From assembly GCA_964438205.1 (NCBI GenBank), contig CAYTJQ010000006.1:1-64000 (forward strand): a stretch of 64,000 bases of DNA. Direction: 5' to 3'. Under the pieces are notes generated by a model, which was not told where the DNA came from, did not search any database, and was given only the letters and a program-made list of their open reading frames with translations. Positions within the stretch are counted from its first letter, which is position 1. Every line of letters begins with the position of its first letter. Shown in pieces: positions 34,415 to 44,000 of the stretch. This DNA comes from Pseudohaliea sp964438205 (lineage in GTDB: Bacteria > Pseudomonadota > Gammaproteobacteria > Pseudomonadales > Halieaceae). The translations under genes and the position numbers were made by a program.

Positions 34415-34613
34415 GACCGGTGCACCCCAAGAGCATTAGCGCTTTGAGTCTATCAATCCAGTTGACAAGTAAGGGAGCTATCGCCTCTTGCCCTATAGCC
34501 GACGTCCTACGCGGCCCGGCTAACTTCCGCTCACGAACCGAAGGCGTCGCTAGCTATGCTGTCCACCTGGCTCATTAGCCTAGGCGCAATTAGCGAACCG
34601 AATTGCATCCGAA

Positions 34614-34940
34614 CTACAGGCACTGAACCTGCAACCTCTTTCCCTCGCACCGCGCCTTGTTCCCGAAAGCCATGCCCGCATTGCTGCAAACGCTCTGAAG
34701 CTGCCTAGTCCCGAGACTTGTTACACCCTCTTGCAAGTCTGCGCGTATTCTATCGATCTTGACGGGGCATCCTTCCTTGTCTTGGCCACTGCTCATCAGC
34801 TCCGGGTCCGCAAGGTACATGGCCAAGGCATTTGGTGCTTCCAGCCATTTCCCATCGGTCGCGTTGTCGGAGCCTCCACATCCGCTCATCAATGCTGCCA
34901 GAATAAGGCTATGTGCTGATCGAATCGTTCGGGAATTCAT
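34614..34940 (-). CDS. Small predicted lipoprotein
   Basis: ATG 34940, with AGGAA about nine bases upstream, gives a 108-residue protein starting MNSRTIRSAHSLILAALMSGCGG, a lipoprotein signal ending in a lipobox (LMSGC, Cys near residue 20). A second Met three codons upstream is an alternative. The mature part contains four further Cys residues and the segment LADPELMSSGQDKEGCPVKIDRI. No family recognised. It should be anchored to the envelope. Confidence 0.6.
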   Translation of the reverse strand: MNSRTIRSAHSLILAALMSGCGGSDNATDGKWLEAPNALAMYLADPELMSSGQDKEGCPVKIDRIRADLQEGVTSLGTRQLQSVCSNAGMAFGNKARCEGKRLQVQCL

Positions 34941-35086
34941 GGATACCATTCCTGTCGCGCGTGAATCAGGACTAAAGCATACCCACGACAAAATGCGGCG
35001 AGCAAGGCGCAACGACAGACTGACATTGGCCGTAGGCTGCCATCTGGGGCAGCCTAGGTCGACTTCCGCTTTCAACCCGCTGCCAT

Positions 35087-35407
35087 TCAGCTTTGGCTTA
35101 ACCGCTTTCTTTCGCTGAGCTTCAGGGAAGCTACTAGTGCGTCGATACGCTTGTGCGTTCTACGATGCATCTCCTGTAAAGCCATGCTGCTTACCAGAAT
35201 GTACATGAATAAGAACATTGCGAGGCTCTTGGGTTCGGCTCCGACATCCGTATATTGGAGTAACCCAACGAAAAGCCCGATTGTCACTATCGTGCTGATG
35301 GCTGACAGTATGGGATTGTACGAGGGGCGCAGCGACTCGATTTTTTTCGTCACATCCTCCTCGCGCTTGATTTCTTCGTACTTCAATTGAGCTTCCGCTT
35401 CGTTCAT
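35087..35407 (-). CDS. Small membrane protein, unknown function
   Basis: ATG 35407 directly follows GGGGAGGAG. The 106-residue protein has a charged, helical N-terminus (MNEAEAQLKYEEIKREEDV), two transmembrane helices at about residues 33-53 and 60-78, and a basic C-terminus. No recognised domain. It lies in the low-GC accessory stretch in the same direction as the lipoprotein and four-helix protein; spacing of 150-200 bases does not suggest a tight operon. Confidence 0.6.
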   Translation of the reverse strand: MNEAEAQLKYEEIKREEDVTKKIESLRPSYNPILSAISTIVTIGLFVGLLQYTDVGAEPKSLAMFLFMYILVSSMALQEMHRRTHKRIDALVASLKLSERKRLSQS

Positions 35408-35758
35408 CTCCTCCCCCCGACCATTCTTCTCTAGGTGACGTGGCGTATGCTGTTGATCCAAGGATTCGACTGCCTGGCCATAGTAAGAGGTTGCATGGAC
35501 ATTTATCTACCCGTGATGCGGAGCACGAGGTTGACAGTGCACGAGATTCCATCCCGGCAAGCTAATCAGTCAACAGCTGGCCGACAGCGGAAGTTCGCCA
35601 GGGTCGCTACGGACGTCTGCTATCGACCCTGGACTGCCGCCATGCGTTGGTGGCGCAACAGAGCAAAGATTCGGCCTGCAGGAACCCAGTCTCACTGTGG
35701 CGGACTCAATAAAGTTGTGCAAATCTTTAGTCGTGAATCTTAAGTGAGCCGCTCAACG
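35408..35758. other. Spacer without a supported gene
   Basis: This stretch of 351 bases holds a 102-codon plus-strand frame (35435-35743) with no ribosome-binding site, no signal or domain and an irregular composition; I do not regard it as a gene. No clear promoter, terminator or repeat was seen. Confidence 0.5.
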
Positions 35759-36411
35759 ATGTTCAGATCAATCTCTGCTGGTGCGTTAGCTCTCGCTCTC
35801 ATGGCACCTTCGGCGCATGCGGAAATGTGCGACTACGCTTCGACCAAGATCGCTGGCGCAGCCGGTAAGGCTTTGCCGGGCGCTGGTGCCACAGCTGGCA
35901 CAATCGCTGCAGCCGGTGCAGGCATGAAAGCTGCTGGTTCCATACGCTGGTGCACGCGGGCTCAGGCTTAACGATGCTCGGCTCAACCGCGGCGGGCGCA
36001 TCTGCTGCCGGGACGGTAGGAATAATGGCCGGAACGGCGAGCGGCGTTGGAGCAGTGGCTGCCGTTCTGATGGCGCCAGTGACGATCGTCGTTGGGGCGG
36101 CTACAGCTTTAGCGGTTGGCGGGCTTGAAGCTGCTTGCTACTTCCAAGTCGAACGGGTCAATGATCCCTATGTGGTGATGGACGTCCTTGAGAGCGTTGC
36201 TAGTGTTGACCCCGCCGTGACCATTACGCAGACCAGGAATGGCCCAGTGTTCAGTATCTGGGAAGATCCAGACCGACTCTACGAAGACGTAGATTCGGCG
36301 CGGCACTATTTCGTGCGAGAGCTATATATCGCGGATGGCCTCCTCAAACACTCAGAGTGGGGTTTTGACACCGACCTAGGTGCAGTCGTACTCGGTGTGG
36401 TGGAAAGCTGA
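35759..36411 (+). pseudogene. Secreted Gly/Ala-rich protein gene broken by a one-base deletion
   Basis: Frame one starts at ATG 35759 (signal peptide MFRSISAGALALALMAPSAHA, then EMCDYASTK) and stops at 35969-35971. The continuation is in another frame from about 35938 to 36411. Adding one base near 35936-35938 joins KAAG with HTLVHAGSGLTMLGS and restores one protein of about 218 residues: signal peptide, a Gly/Ala-rich hydrophobic stretch that looks membrane-inserting (about residues 75-125), then a mixed domain with EAACYFQVERVNDPYVVMDVL and LYIADGLLKHSEWGF. I recall similar uncharacterised proteins but cannot name a family. It may be a real frameshift or an assembly error. Confidence 0.65.
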
Positions 36412-36496
36412 CACAGTAACCGGCGGCATCGAACGTCTCAGTCAAGTTCCAGATCTGCCATCACCCGGCTCGGCGTCTGCACGAGCCGGCCCTCCT

Positions 36497-36736
36497 CTAG
36501 CTGGGCTGCTTCGATGCCCAGATAGCGAGACGGTGCCTAATCGCTTTTTGAGACAGCTGGTCCGGCGGTAGCGGCTGGATGAGCTTGTCATGCACGAGTA
36601 GGCGGTAGATGTACTCGAGCTTGTCCGGCGCCGAATCGGTCGCCTCGAACTCGACGACGCCGCGCTTCTCGCCGTAGGCCGTGCCGAGAGCCATCGCCCT
36701 CTTGACCAATTCCTTTTCGTTCTTTAGTTCTTTCAT
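36497..36736 (-). CDS. DUF5062-like small protein
   Basis: ATG 36736 with GGGAG about nine bases upstream gives 79 residues beginning MKELKNEKELVKRAMALGTAYGEKRG. With the segment LEYIYRLLVHDKLIQPLPPDQ and a basic end RHRLAIWASKQ it resembles the DUF5062 family of small gammaproteobacterial proteins, from memory and not checked. A longer reading to 36811 is possible but lacks conserved sequence. Function unknown. The 220 bases between it and the antiporter gene on its other side (36737-36956) contain nothing I can support. Confidence 0.55.
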   Translation of the reverse strand: MKELKNEKELVKRAMALGTAYGEKRGVVEFEATDSAPDKLEYIYRLLVHDKLIQPLPPDQLSQKAIRHRLAIWASKQPS

Positions 36737-36956
36737 GCGCTGCCACTCCCATGACTCAGCGGTCGCCGCCGGACGCAGCCCGAACCTATAGGCTGTAAGC
36801 AATCCTGACACAGCACAGACGGAGCTGCCTTCGACGGTACAGCAAGACCGCTAAACCATGCCTGTCCGATGCGCCCTGTGGGGCGTCCTGCTCTGCACCG
36901 GCGCCGCCATCACCCACGACCACGACAGGATGGAGCGTCCCGGCATCCCTCCCTGG

Positions 36957-38117
36957 CTAGTCCCGCCGCAGCCGGTCGGAGATGGCGATCGGGGTGGGGT
37001 AGTTGAGCACCACGATATAGGACGAGGCGAGGAGCGTGAGGATCGTGGTCGCCTGGATCAGCAGCGAGGCATCCTGGCTGATGAGCGCGAGGTCGAAGGC
37101 GATGTAGGCGATCAGCAGCGAGAATTCGCTGGCCTGGCCCAGGCGGAAGCCCAGGTCCCAGGCCAGGCTCCGGCTCTCGCTCAGGCCGCCGAGAAGATAG
37201 CGGTAGACCACGGGCTTGAGCGTCAGCACCAGCGCGGCCAGGAGCAGGGCGGGCAGCAGGATCCGGTCCAGCTGGCCGAGGTCGAAACGGGCGCCCACGC
37301 TGAAGAAGAACAGGATCAGGAAGAAATCGCGCAGGGGCCGCAGGCTGCCGGCGATGTACTGGGCGATGGGGCTGGTCGCGATCGTCACGCCGGCGATGAA
37401 GGCGCCGATCTCCTCGCTGAGACCGAGGACCTGGGCCATCTCGGCGACCCCCAGGCACCAGCCGATCGCCACCAGGAAGATGTATTCGTGGAAGCGGTCG
37501 AAGCGGGCGATGAGCGGCAGCAGTGCATAGCGCACGGCGAGCCAGGCGCTGGCGCCGAGCAGCGGCAGGCCGAGCAGGGACAGGGCGGCCCCGACACCGC
37601 CGCCGTCGCCACCCATGAGCAGCATGAGCACGATGATGGCGAGCAGGTCCTGGAGCAGCAGCATGCCCACCATCAGCTCGCCGGTGTGCCGGTGGTGCAG
37701 CACCGTGGTCGGCAGGAGCTTGATGCCGATGATCGTCGAGGAGAACATCATCGCCGCCCCGACCACCAGCGCATCGAGCTTGCTCGGCAGGAAGGGCAGG
37801 GCCAGGGCGTAGCCGGCGAGCAGGAACAATGCCGAGCTCGCCACCATCACCACCGTCGCGCTGCGCAGCGTCGCGAAAAGCGCCCGGGGCTGCATGTCGA
37901 GACCGAGCAGGAACAGCAGGAAGATGATGCCGATGTGGCCGATGTCCGAGAGCAGCTTCAGGTCCGGCACGAGGCTCAGCCCGTAGGGGCCGATGCAGGC
38001 GCCGAGCGCAATGTAGGCGATGATCAGCGGCTGGCGCGTATACAGGGCGATCGAGGCGAAGACCGCGGCCCCGGAGAAGATCAGGAAAAACGAGAAGGTG
38101 ACGGACGTGCCTTCCAC
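36957..38117 (-). CDS. Monovalent cation:proton antiporter, CPA2 (KefB-type)
   Basis: The 386-residue protein is almost entirely membrane: about 12-13 helices, starting TFSFFLIFSGAAVFASIALYT. Diagnostic segments are GIIFLLFLLGLDMQPRALF, SSTIIGIKLL and LLLQDLLAIIVLMLL, the latter containing the conserved Asp of the CPA2 ion site, and FFFSVGARFDLGQL. The cytosolic TrkA-N/RCK domain of KefB/KefC is absent, so it may work ungated or with a separate regulator. The start is a GTG at 38117 with a weak ribosome-binding site. It probably exchanges Na+ or K+ for protons. Confidence 0.88.
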   Translation of the reverse strand: MEGTSVTFSFFLIFSGAAVFASIALYTRQPLIIAYIALGACIGPYGLSLVPDLKLLSDIGHIGIIFLLFLLGLDMQPRALFATLRSATVVMVASSALFLLAGYALALPFLPSKLDALVVGAAMMFSSTIIGIKLLPTTVLHHRHTGELMVGMLLLQDLLAIIVLMLLMGGDGGGVGAALSLLGLPLLGASAWLAVRYALLPLIARFDRFHEYIFLVAIGWCLGVAEMAQVLGLSEEIGAFIAGVTIATSPIAQYIAGSLRPLRDFFLILFFFSVGARFDLGQLDRILLPALLLAALVLTLKPVVYRYLLGGLSESRSLAWDLGFRLGQASEFSLLIAYIAFDLALISQDASLLIQATTILTLLASSYIVVLNYPTPIAISDRLRRD

Positions 38118-38184
38118 GGGGCCCCCGGCGCGACGTGCGTGGTGTAAAGCCGCAGTCTAGCCCGTCGCCGGGCCGCGGTGCACG

Positions 38185-38688
38185 TCAGGCGCGGCGCCGG
38201 AACAACGGCAGGGGCTGGTCCACGGCGCCCTGGTAGTCGGTGCTGAACACGGCCAGCCGCTCCTGCGCCTGGGCCAGGCGGTCCGGGTCGGTGAATTCCA
38301 GCGCATTGAAGCCGCAGCGCCGCAGGTAGTGGGCCTGGTCCGGCAGCAGCGAGCCGCGAGCGCGCAGTTCGCCGGCAAAGCCCGCCTCGCGGAGCCGGCG
38401 CGCGAGGGAGAAGCCGCGGCCGTCGGTGAAGGTCTCGAAGTGCACCGCGACCAGCGACAGGCCGGGCAGCGCGTCGAGCACTTCCCCGGGGTCGTCGCCC
38501 GTTTCGAGTTGCACCGCCGCGCCGGGGGGGCAGCCGTCGGCCTGCCACTGTGCCAGCGTGAGGATGCGCCGTTCGCCGTCCCCCGGCGCTTGTTCCGCCG
38601 GCGGCAGCCAGTCATCGGCGACGACCGCGCCGTCGCGGATGAGCCTTAGCTGTACCGGTGCGCCGCTAGCGGGCGTTGCCGTTGTCAT
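38185..38688 (-). CDS. DUF934 family protein, sulfite-reductase partner
   Basis: ATG 38688 with AAGGAG eight bases upstream lies inside the 3' end of the sulfite reductase gene (23-base overlap), so the two are translationally coupled. The 167-residue protein shows the DUF934 segments DGAVVADDWLPP, VAVHFETFTDGRGFSLARRLR and LLPDQAHYLRRCGFNALEF. DUF934 proteins are nearly always encoded beside siroheme sulfite or nitrite reductases and are thought to help electron supply or assembly, but the role is not proven. Confidence 0.9.
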   Translation of the reverse strand: MTTATPASGAPVQLRLIRDGAVVADDWLPPAEQAPGDGERRILTLAQWQADGCPPGAAVQLETGDDPGEVLDALPGLSLVAVHFETFTDGRGFSLARRLREAGFAGELRARGSLLPDQAHYLRRCGFNALEFTDPDRLAQAQERLAVFSTDYQGAVDQPLPLFRRRA

Positions 38689-40348
38689 AAACGCGCTCCT
38701 TGAAGGGTTGCATACCGATGCGGCGCAGGGTTTGCAGGAAGGTTTCTTCCTCGAGGCGGTGGTCGAGATAGACACGCAGCAGGGTCTCGATCACGTCGGG
38801 CATGTCCTCGCGGCGGAAGGACGGCCCGAGGATCGCCCCGAGGCTAGCGGCCTTGCCCTGGTTGCCGCCGAGGGAGACCTGGAAAAACTCCTCGCCCTTC
38901 TTGTCCACGCCGAGGATACCGATGTGGCCGATATGGTGATGGCCGCAGGCGTTCATGCAGCCGCTGATATTGAGCTCCAGGGGGCCGATGTCATAGAGGT
39001 AGTCGAGATCCTCGAAGCGGGCCTGGATGGCCTCGGCCACGGGGATCGACTTGGCATTGGCCAGGGAGCAGAAGTCGCCCCCGGGGCAGCAGATCATGTC
39101 CGTGAGGTAGCCGGCATTGGGGCAGGCGAGCCCCACGGCCTGCAGCCCCCGCCAGAGCGGCAGCAGGTCACTCTCGCGCACATCGGCGAGCACGATATTC
39201 TGCTGGTGCGTGGTGCGCAGCTGGCCGAAGCTGTAGGCCTCGCAGAGGTCGGCGAGCCGGTCGAGCTGGGCCGCGGAGATATCCCCGGGCGGGTTGCCCG
39301 TGGCCTTGAGGGACACCGTGACGGCCCGGTAGCCGGGGACCTGGTGGGCGTGGCTGTTGCGCCGGACCCAGTTGGCGAAGATCGGTTCGCTGGCGCTGTG
39401 TGCCTCGAGCACGGCCGCCTCACCGGCGGCGTCAACGCTGGCGTAGGCCGGCCCGCTGAAGAAGGCGGCGATGCGGTCGATCTCCGCATCGGGGAGCGTG
39501 GCAGGACCGTCGCGCAGGCGCTCCCACTCGGCCTCGACCGCAGCCGTGAACGCCGCCACGCCCATGGCTTTTACCAGGATCTTGATCCGCGCCTTGTACT
39601 TGTTGTCCCGGCGCCCGTGCAGGTTGTAGACGCGCAGGATGGCCTCGAGGTAGGAGAGCAGGTGCCGGCGCTCGAGGAAGGGCCGGATCTCGCTGCCGAT
39701 GACCGGCGTGCGGCCGAGGCCGCCGCCCACGAGCACGCGAAAACCGTTCTCGCCAGCCGTCTCGCCACGAGGCCCGGGCACGATCTCGAGGCCGATGTCG
39801 TGGCTGTGGATCGCCGCCCGATCCTCGCGGCTCCCGCACACGGCGATCTTGAACTTTCGCGGCAGGAACGCGAACTCCGGGTGCAGGGTGGACCACTGGC
39901 GGATGATCTCGCACCAGGGCCGCGGGTCCTCGAGTTCGTCGGCCGCGACGCCGGCCAGCGGGTCCGTCGTGGTATTGCGGATGCAGTTGCCGCTGGTCTG
40001 GATGGCGTGCATCTGCACGCTGGCGAGCTCGGCGAGGATGTCCGGCACGTCCTCGATGCGGGGCCAGTTGATCTGCACGTTCTGGCGGGTGCTGATGTGC
40101 GCGTAGCCCTTGTCGTAGTGCCGGGTAAGGTACGCGAGCTTGCGCACCTGCCGCGCGTCGAGGAGGCCGTAGGGGACCGCGATGCGCAGCATCGGCGCCA
40201 GGCGCTGCACGTACAGGCCGTTCTGCAGGCGCAGGGGCAGGAACTCCGCCTCCCCCAACTCGCCGCGCAGGTAGCGCTCGGTCTGGTCGCGGAACTGGTC
40301 GACGCGCTCATCGACGAGGCGCTGGTCGTAGTCGTCGTAGCGGTACAT
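38666..40348 (-). CDS. Nitrite/sulfite reductase, siroheme hemoprotein
   Basis: The 560-residue protein has the duplicated siroheme-reductase architecture: N-terminal half with HISTRQNVQINW and SGNCIRNTTTDPLAG, C-terminal half with RTTHQQNIVLAD, and the 4Fe-4S/siroheme cysteines in CPGGDFC (CX5C) and SGCMNACGHHHIGH (CX3C). Together with the DUF934 partner this is the assimilatory sulfite reductase (CysI/Sir-like) that makes sulfide for cysteine and methionine. The flavoprotein CysJ is not nearby, so a ferredoxin or another donor is likely. Assimilatory nitrite reduction is the alternative. An AT-rich patch upstream (40400-40432) may be a control site. Confidence 0.88.
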   Translation of the reverse strand: MYRYDDYDQRLVDERVDQFRDQTERYLRGELGEAEFLPLRLQNGLYVQRLAPMLRIAVPYGLLDARQVRKLAYLTRHYDKGYAHISTRQNVQINWPRIEDVPDILAELASVQMHAIQTSGNCIRNTTTDPLAGVAADELEDPRPWCEIIRQWSTLHPEFAFLPRKFKIAVCGSREDRAAIHSHDIGLEIVPGPRGETAGENGFRVLVGGGLGRTPVIGSEIRPFLERRHLLSYLEAILRVYNLHGRRDNKYKARIKILVKAMGVAAFTAAVEAEWERLRDGPATLPDAEIDRIAAFFSGPAYASVDAAGEAAVLEAHSASEPIFANWVRRNSHAHQVPGYRAVTVSLKATGNPPGDISAAQLDRLADLCEAYSFGQLRTTHQQNIVLADVRESDLLPLWRGLQAVGLACPNAGYLTDMICCPGGDFCSLANAKSIPVAEAIQARFEDLDYLYDIGPLELNISGCMNACGHHHIGHIGILGVDKKGEEFFQVSLGGNQGKAASLGAILGPSFRREDMPDVIETLLRVYLDHRLEEETFLQTLRRIGMQPFKERVYDNGNAR

Positions 40349-40399
40349 GGGGTCATCGGGTCTCGGGACTTCGGCGGCACTCTAGCAGAATAAGCGCCA

Positions 40400-40432
40400 G
40401 GCTGGTTATTCGATTTCTACTTAAGCTTAGAA
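40400..40432 (-). promoter_or_regulatory. AT-rich patch upstream of sulfite reductase
   Basis: A run rich in A+T (GGTTATTCGATTTC...TTAAGCTTAG) interrupts very GC-rich sequence about 60 bases upstream of the sulfite reductase start. TTATTCGATTT resembles AT-rich CysB half-sites, but this is weak. It also contains the palindrome TTAAGCTTAA-like TTAAGCTTA. Confidence 0.3.
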
Positions 40433-40457
40433 CGGGGCCGCCGGCGTCGCCGGGCCC

Positions 40458-40485
40458 TTGGGAAAGCCGCGGCCCCTGCTATAAT
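40458..40485 (+). promoter_or_regulatory. Sigma-70 promoter of a small membrane-protein gene
   Basis: TTGGGA (40458-40463) and a perfect TATAAT (40480-40485) are 16 bases apart. The start near 40492 leaves a leader of about 90 bases before the 37-codon gene at 40581. Confidence 0.6.
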
Positions 40486-40580
40486 GCGCGCGCCCGCCGG
40501 ACGGGCTGCGACCCTGCGCGGCGACTGAACGACCGCTCGGCGAGCGACAAGACAACCAGGATTTAAGGACGAGCAAGCCC

Positions 40581-40694
40581 ATGGCATCCCGGAGCAACGG
40601 CAGTGACGGCGCGGCAGACGCGATAGCAGTAACGGCGATCATCGCCATCGCGGTCTTCGGCCTCTACCTGTGGCTGTCGGGCATGCCCGGCTAG
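40581..40694 (+). CDS. 37-residue single-pass membrane protein
   Basis: ATG 40581, with AAGGAC about ten bases upstream, opens a 37-codon frame: a polar, Ser/Gly/Asp N-terminus (MASRSNGSDGAADA) and one clean transmembrane helix at about residues 15-32 (IAVTAIIAIAVFGLYLWL), ending SGMPG. The frame is short and was identified from its promoter at 40458-40485, its ribosome-binding site and its hydrophobic profile. It lies between the divergently read sulfite reductase gene and the convergent DUF2970 gene. Function unknown; small one-helix proteins of this kind often modulate membrane complexes. Confidence 0.6.
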   Translation: MASRSNGSDGAADAIAVTAIIAIAVFGLYLWLSGMPG

Positions 40695-40714
40695 CCCCCG
40701 GACCCTCGCGCCGC

Positions 40715-41047
40715 TCAGCCGGCGCCGGCCAGCACCAGCTTTACCACCGTCAGCACGGCGCCGATGAACAGCGCCGTGAAAATGAGGCCCGCCGCGATGA
40801 AAGTGCCGGCGCGCCCCTGGCGGAAATCCCGCTCGCGGTTGCGGCTGCTCTGCACCCCGAGGCCGGCGGCGAAGACGCTGCTCACCACCTGCAGGGCCCC
40901 GAGGCCCTTCCTTTCCTCCGGTTCCCGGTCGGTTTCCTGTGCCCCGGGCGACGCACCATTGGCGCCCTGTTCCCGGCTGTCCTGTGCCGGGGTTCCCTGT
41001 TCTGCGCTGGCCCGTCCTTCGGCGGCGCTGTCGTTCCGGTCTTCCAT
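40715..41047 (-). CDS. DUF2970 family protein
   Basis: The 110-residue protein has a disordered, acidic and Gln/Glu-rich N-terminus of about 45 residues and then the DUF2970 core: GLGALQVVSSVFAAGLGVQSSRNRERDFRQG followed, from residue 78, by one transmembrane helix (TFIAAGLIFTALFIGAVLTVV). The N-terminal extension is longer than in most members. GGGGAC precedes the ATG. It begins nine bases after the metH stop and is probably co-transcribed with it. Confidence 0.85.
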   Translation of the reverse strand: MEDRNDSAAEGRASAEQGTPAQDSREQGANGASPGAQETDREPEERKGLGALQVVSSVFAAGLGVQSSRNRERDFRQGRAGTFIAAGLIFTALFIGAVLTVVKLVLAGAG

Positions 41048-41056
41048 GCGTGTCCC

Positions 41057-44000
41057 CTAGTCCAGGTTGGGCGCAAGCCAGCGGGCCAGCTCGTCCACGG
41101 CCATCCCCTTGCGGGCGGCGAGGTCCTCGAGCTGGTCCCGCCCGATCTTGCCCACGTTGAAGTACCGCGAGTCCGGGTGGGCGAAGTACCAGCCGCTCAC
41201 GGAGGCGGCCGGCGTCATGGCATAGCTCTCCGAAAGCGTCACCCCGCAGCGGCGCGGCGCATCGAGCAGGTCGAAGAGGGTGGCCTTCTCCGTGTGATCC
41301 GGGCAGGCCGGGTAGCCGGGGGCCGGCCGGATACCCCGGTAGCGCTCGCGGATCAAGGCCACGTTGTCCAGCTCCTCGTCCGGCGCATAACCCCAGAGTT
41401 CGCGGCGCACCTGCCGGTGCAGGTACTCGGCGAGGGACTCGGCCAGGCGGTCGGCCAGGGCCTTGAGGAGAATGCTGTTGTAGTCATCGTGGGCCGCCTC
41501 ATAAGCCGCGGCCCGCTCGGCCACGCCGTGGCCCGCCGTTACGCAGAAGCCGCCGACATAGTCCGCCAGGCCCACCGGGGCGACGAAATCCGCAAGGCTG
41601 TAGTTCGGGTCGTCGTTGCCCTTTTTCGTCTGCTGGCGCAGCTGGTGCAGCCGCGCAAGGGGCGTGTCGCGGGTCTCGTCCTCGAAGACGACGATATCGT
41701 CACCGTCCGCGTTCGCGGGCCAGAAGCCGACGGCTGCCCGCGCCGTGAGCCAGCCCTCGTCGATGATCTGCGAGAGCATCGCCTCGGCGTCGCGGTAGAG
41801 CTCCCGTGCCTGCTCGCCGACCACGGCGTCGTCGAGGATCGCCGGGAACTTGCCGGACAGCTCCCAGGTGAGGAAGAAGGGCGTCCAGTCGATGGTGTCG
41901 ACGAGATCCCCGAGGGGAAACGCCGCCCAGTCGCGCACACCGAGGAAGCTGGGCCGGGGCGGAGTATAGGCGGACCAGTCCGGGGAGAAGCGATTGCCGA
42001 GGGCGTCAGCGTAGGGGAGCCGGGGCGCCCGCGGCTTGCGGTTCGCCACGCGCTCGCGCACCTCCGCATACTCCGCCCGGCGCGCGGCCACGAAGCTGTC
42101 CCTACCCCGGCCGGCGAGCTGCGTGGCGACGGCAACGCTGCGCGAGGCATCCGGCACATAGATCACCGCATCGTTCTCGTAGGCCGGCTCGATCTTCACC
42201 GCCGTGTGCGCCTTCGACGTCGTCGCGCCGCCGATCATCAGCGGGACGTCGAAGCCCTGGCGCTGCATTTCCGAGGCGACGTGGACCATCTCGTCCAGGG
42301 ACGGCGTGATCAGGCCGGAGAGGCCGATGATGTCGACCTGTTCCTCCTTCGCGACGCGGAGAATCTTCTCGCAGTGCACCATCACCCCCAGGTCGATGAC
42401 CTCGAAGTTGTTGCACTGCAGCACGACGCCGACGATGTTCTTGCCGATGTCATGCACGTCTCCCTTGACCGTGGCCATGAGGATCCTGCCGTTGGGCTTC
42501 GAGCCCTCGCGCTTCTCCGCCTCGATGTAGGGTTGCAGGTAGGCGACCGCCTGCTTCATGACCCGGGCGCTCTTCACGACCTGCGGCAGGAACATCTTGC
42601 CCTCGCCGAAGAGGTCCCCGACGACGTTCATGCCGTCCATGAGCGGCCCCTCGATGACCTCGATGGGATGGTCGACGGTCAGGCGGGCCGCTTCCGCGTC
42701 TTCCTCGATGTAACTGTTGATGCCCTTGACCAGCGCGTGCTCGAGGCGCCGGGCAACCGGCCACTCGCGCCAGGCCAGGTCTTCCTTGCGCTCGCTGCCC
42801 CTGCCGTCACCCCGGTAGCGTTCGGCGAGCTCGAGGAGCCGCTCCGTGCCGTCCTCGCGGCGGTTGAGGACGACATCCTCGACGCCTTCACGCAGTTCCT
42901 TCGGCAGTTCGTCATACACCGCGAGCTGGCCGGCGTTGACGATACCCATGTCCATGCCGGCACGGATCGCGTGGTAGAGGAAGACCGAGTGAATGGCCTC
43001 CCGCACCGTGTTGTTGCCGCGGAAGGAGAAGGACACATTGGACACGCCGCCGGAGACCAGGGCCCCGGGGAGCTCCGCCTTGATGAAGCGCGTTGCCTCG
43101 ATGAAGTCCACGGCGTAGTTGTTGTGCTCGGCGATGCCCGTGGCGACCGCGAAAATGTTCGGATCGAAGATGATATCGTTCGGGTTGAAGTCGAGGCGCT
43201 CGCGGAGCAGGTCGTAGCTGCGCCGGCAGATCGCCTTGCGCCGCTCGAGGGTGTCGGCCTGGCCGTTCTCGTCAAAGGCCATGACCACCACGGCGGCGCC
43301 GTAGCGCTGGCACAGCCGGGCCTGCTCGAGGAACTCTTCCTCGCCGGCCTTGAGGCTGATGGAGTTCACCACGGCTTTCCCCTGCACGCACTTCAGGCCC
43401 GCCTCGATCACGGACCAGCGCGAGGAGTCGATCATCAGCGGCACGCGGGAGATGTCCGGTTCCGACGCCACCAGGCGCAGGAAGGTGACCATGGCCGCCT
43501 CGGCATCGAGCATGCCCTCGTCCATGTTCACGTCGATGACCAGGGCGCCGTCCTCGACCTGCGTGCGCGCCACGTCCAGGGCGGTCGCGTAGTCGCCCTC
43601 GAGGACCAGGCGCTTGAAGCGGGCCGACCCGGTGACATTGCAGCGTTCGCCCACGTTGACGAAGAGTGTGTCGGCGCCGATGTTGAAGGGCTCGAGGCCG
43701 CTCAGCCGGCAGGCCGGCGGGCGCTGGGGAAGCGGGCGCGGGGCGACGCCCTCCACCGCCGCGGCGATGGCGGCGATGTGCTCGGGCCCCGTGCCGCAGC
43801 AGCCGCCGGCGAGGTTGAGGAAGCCGCGGCGGGCAAAGTCGCGGAACTCCGCCTCCATGTCCGAGGGCTGCTCGTCGTACTCGCCGAAGGCATTCGGCAG
43901 CCCGGCATTGAGATGCGCGGAGAAGTAGCAGTCCACCGCGTTAGCGAGTTCCTCCAGGAAAGGCCGGACTTCCGCGAAGCGGCGTCCGCAGTTGCTGCCG

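Noticed and set aside
34415..34613. Integron attC sites or a TTGACA promoter in the accessory spacer
   Set aside because: TTGACA at about 34462 has no -10 at a usable distance, and no matched GTTRRRY/RYYYAAC pair with a hairpin was found; genes also lie on both strands, unlike a cassette array.
35435..35743. 102-codon plus-strand frame
   Set aside because: No ribosome-binding site, no signal or domain, and it lies in an otherwise empty low-GC spacer.
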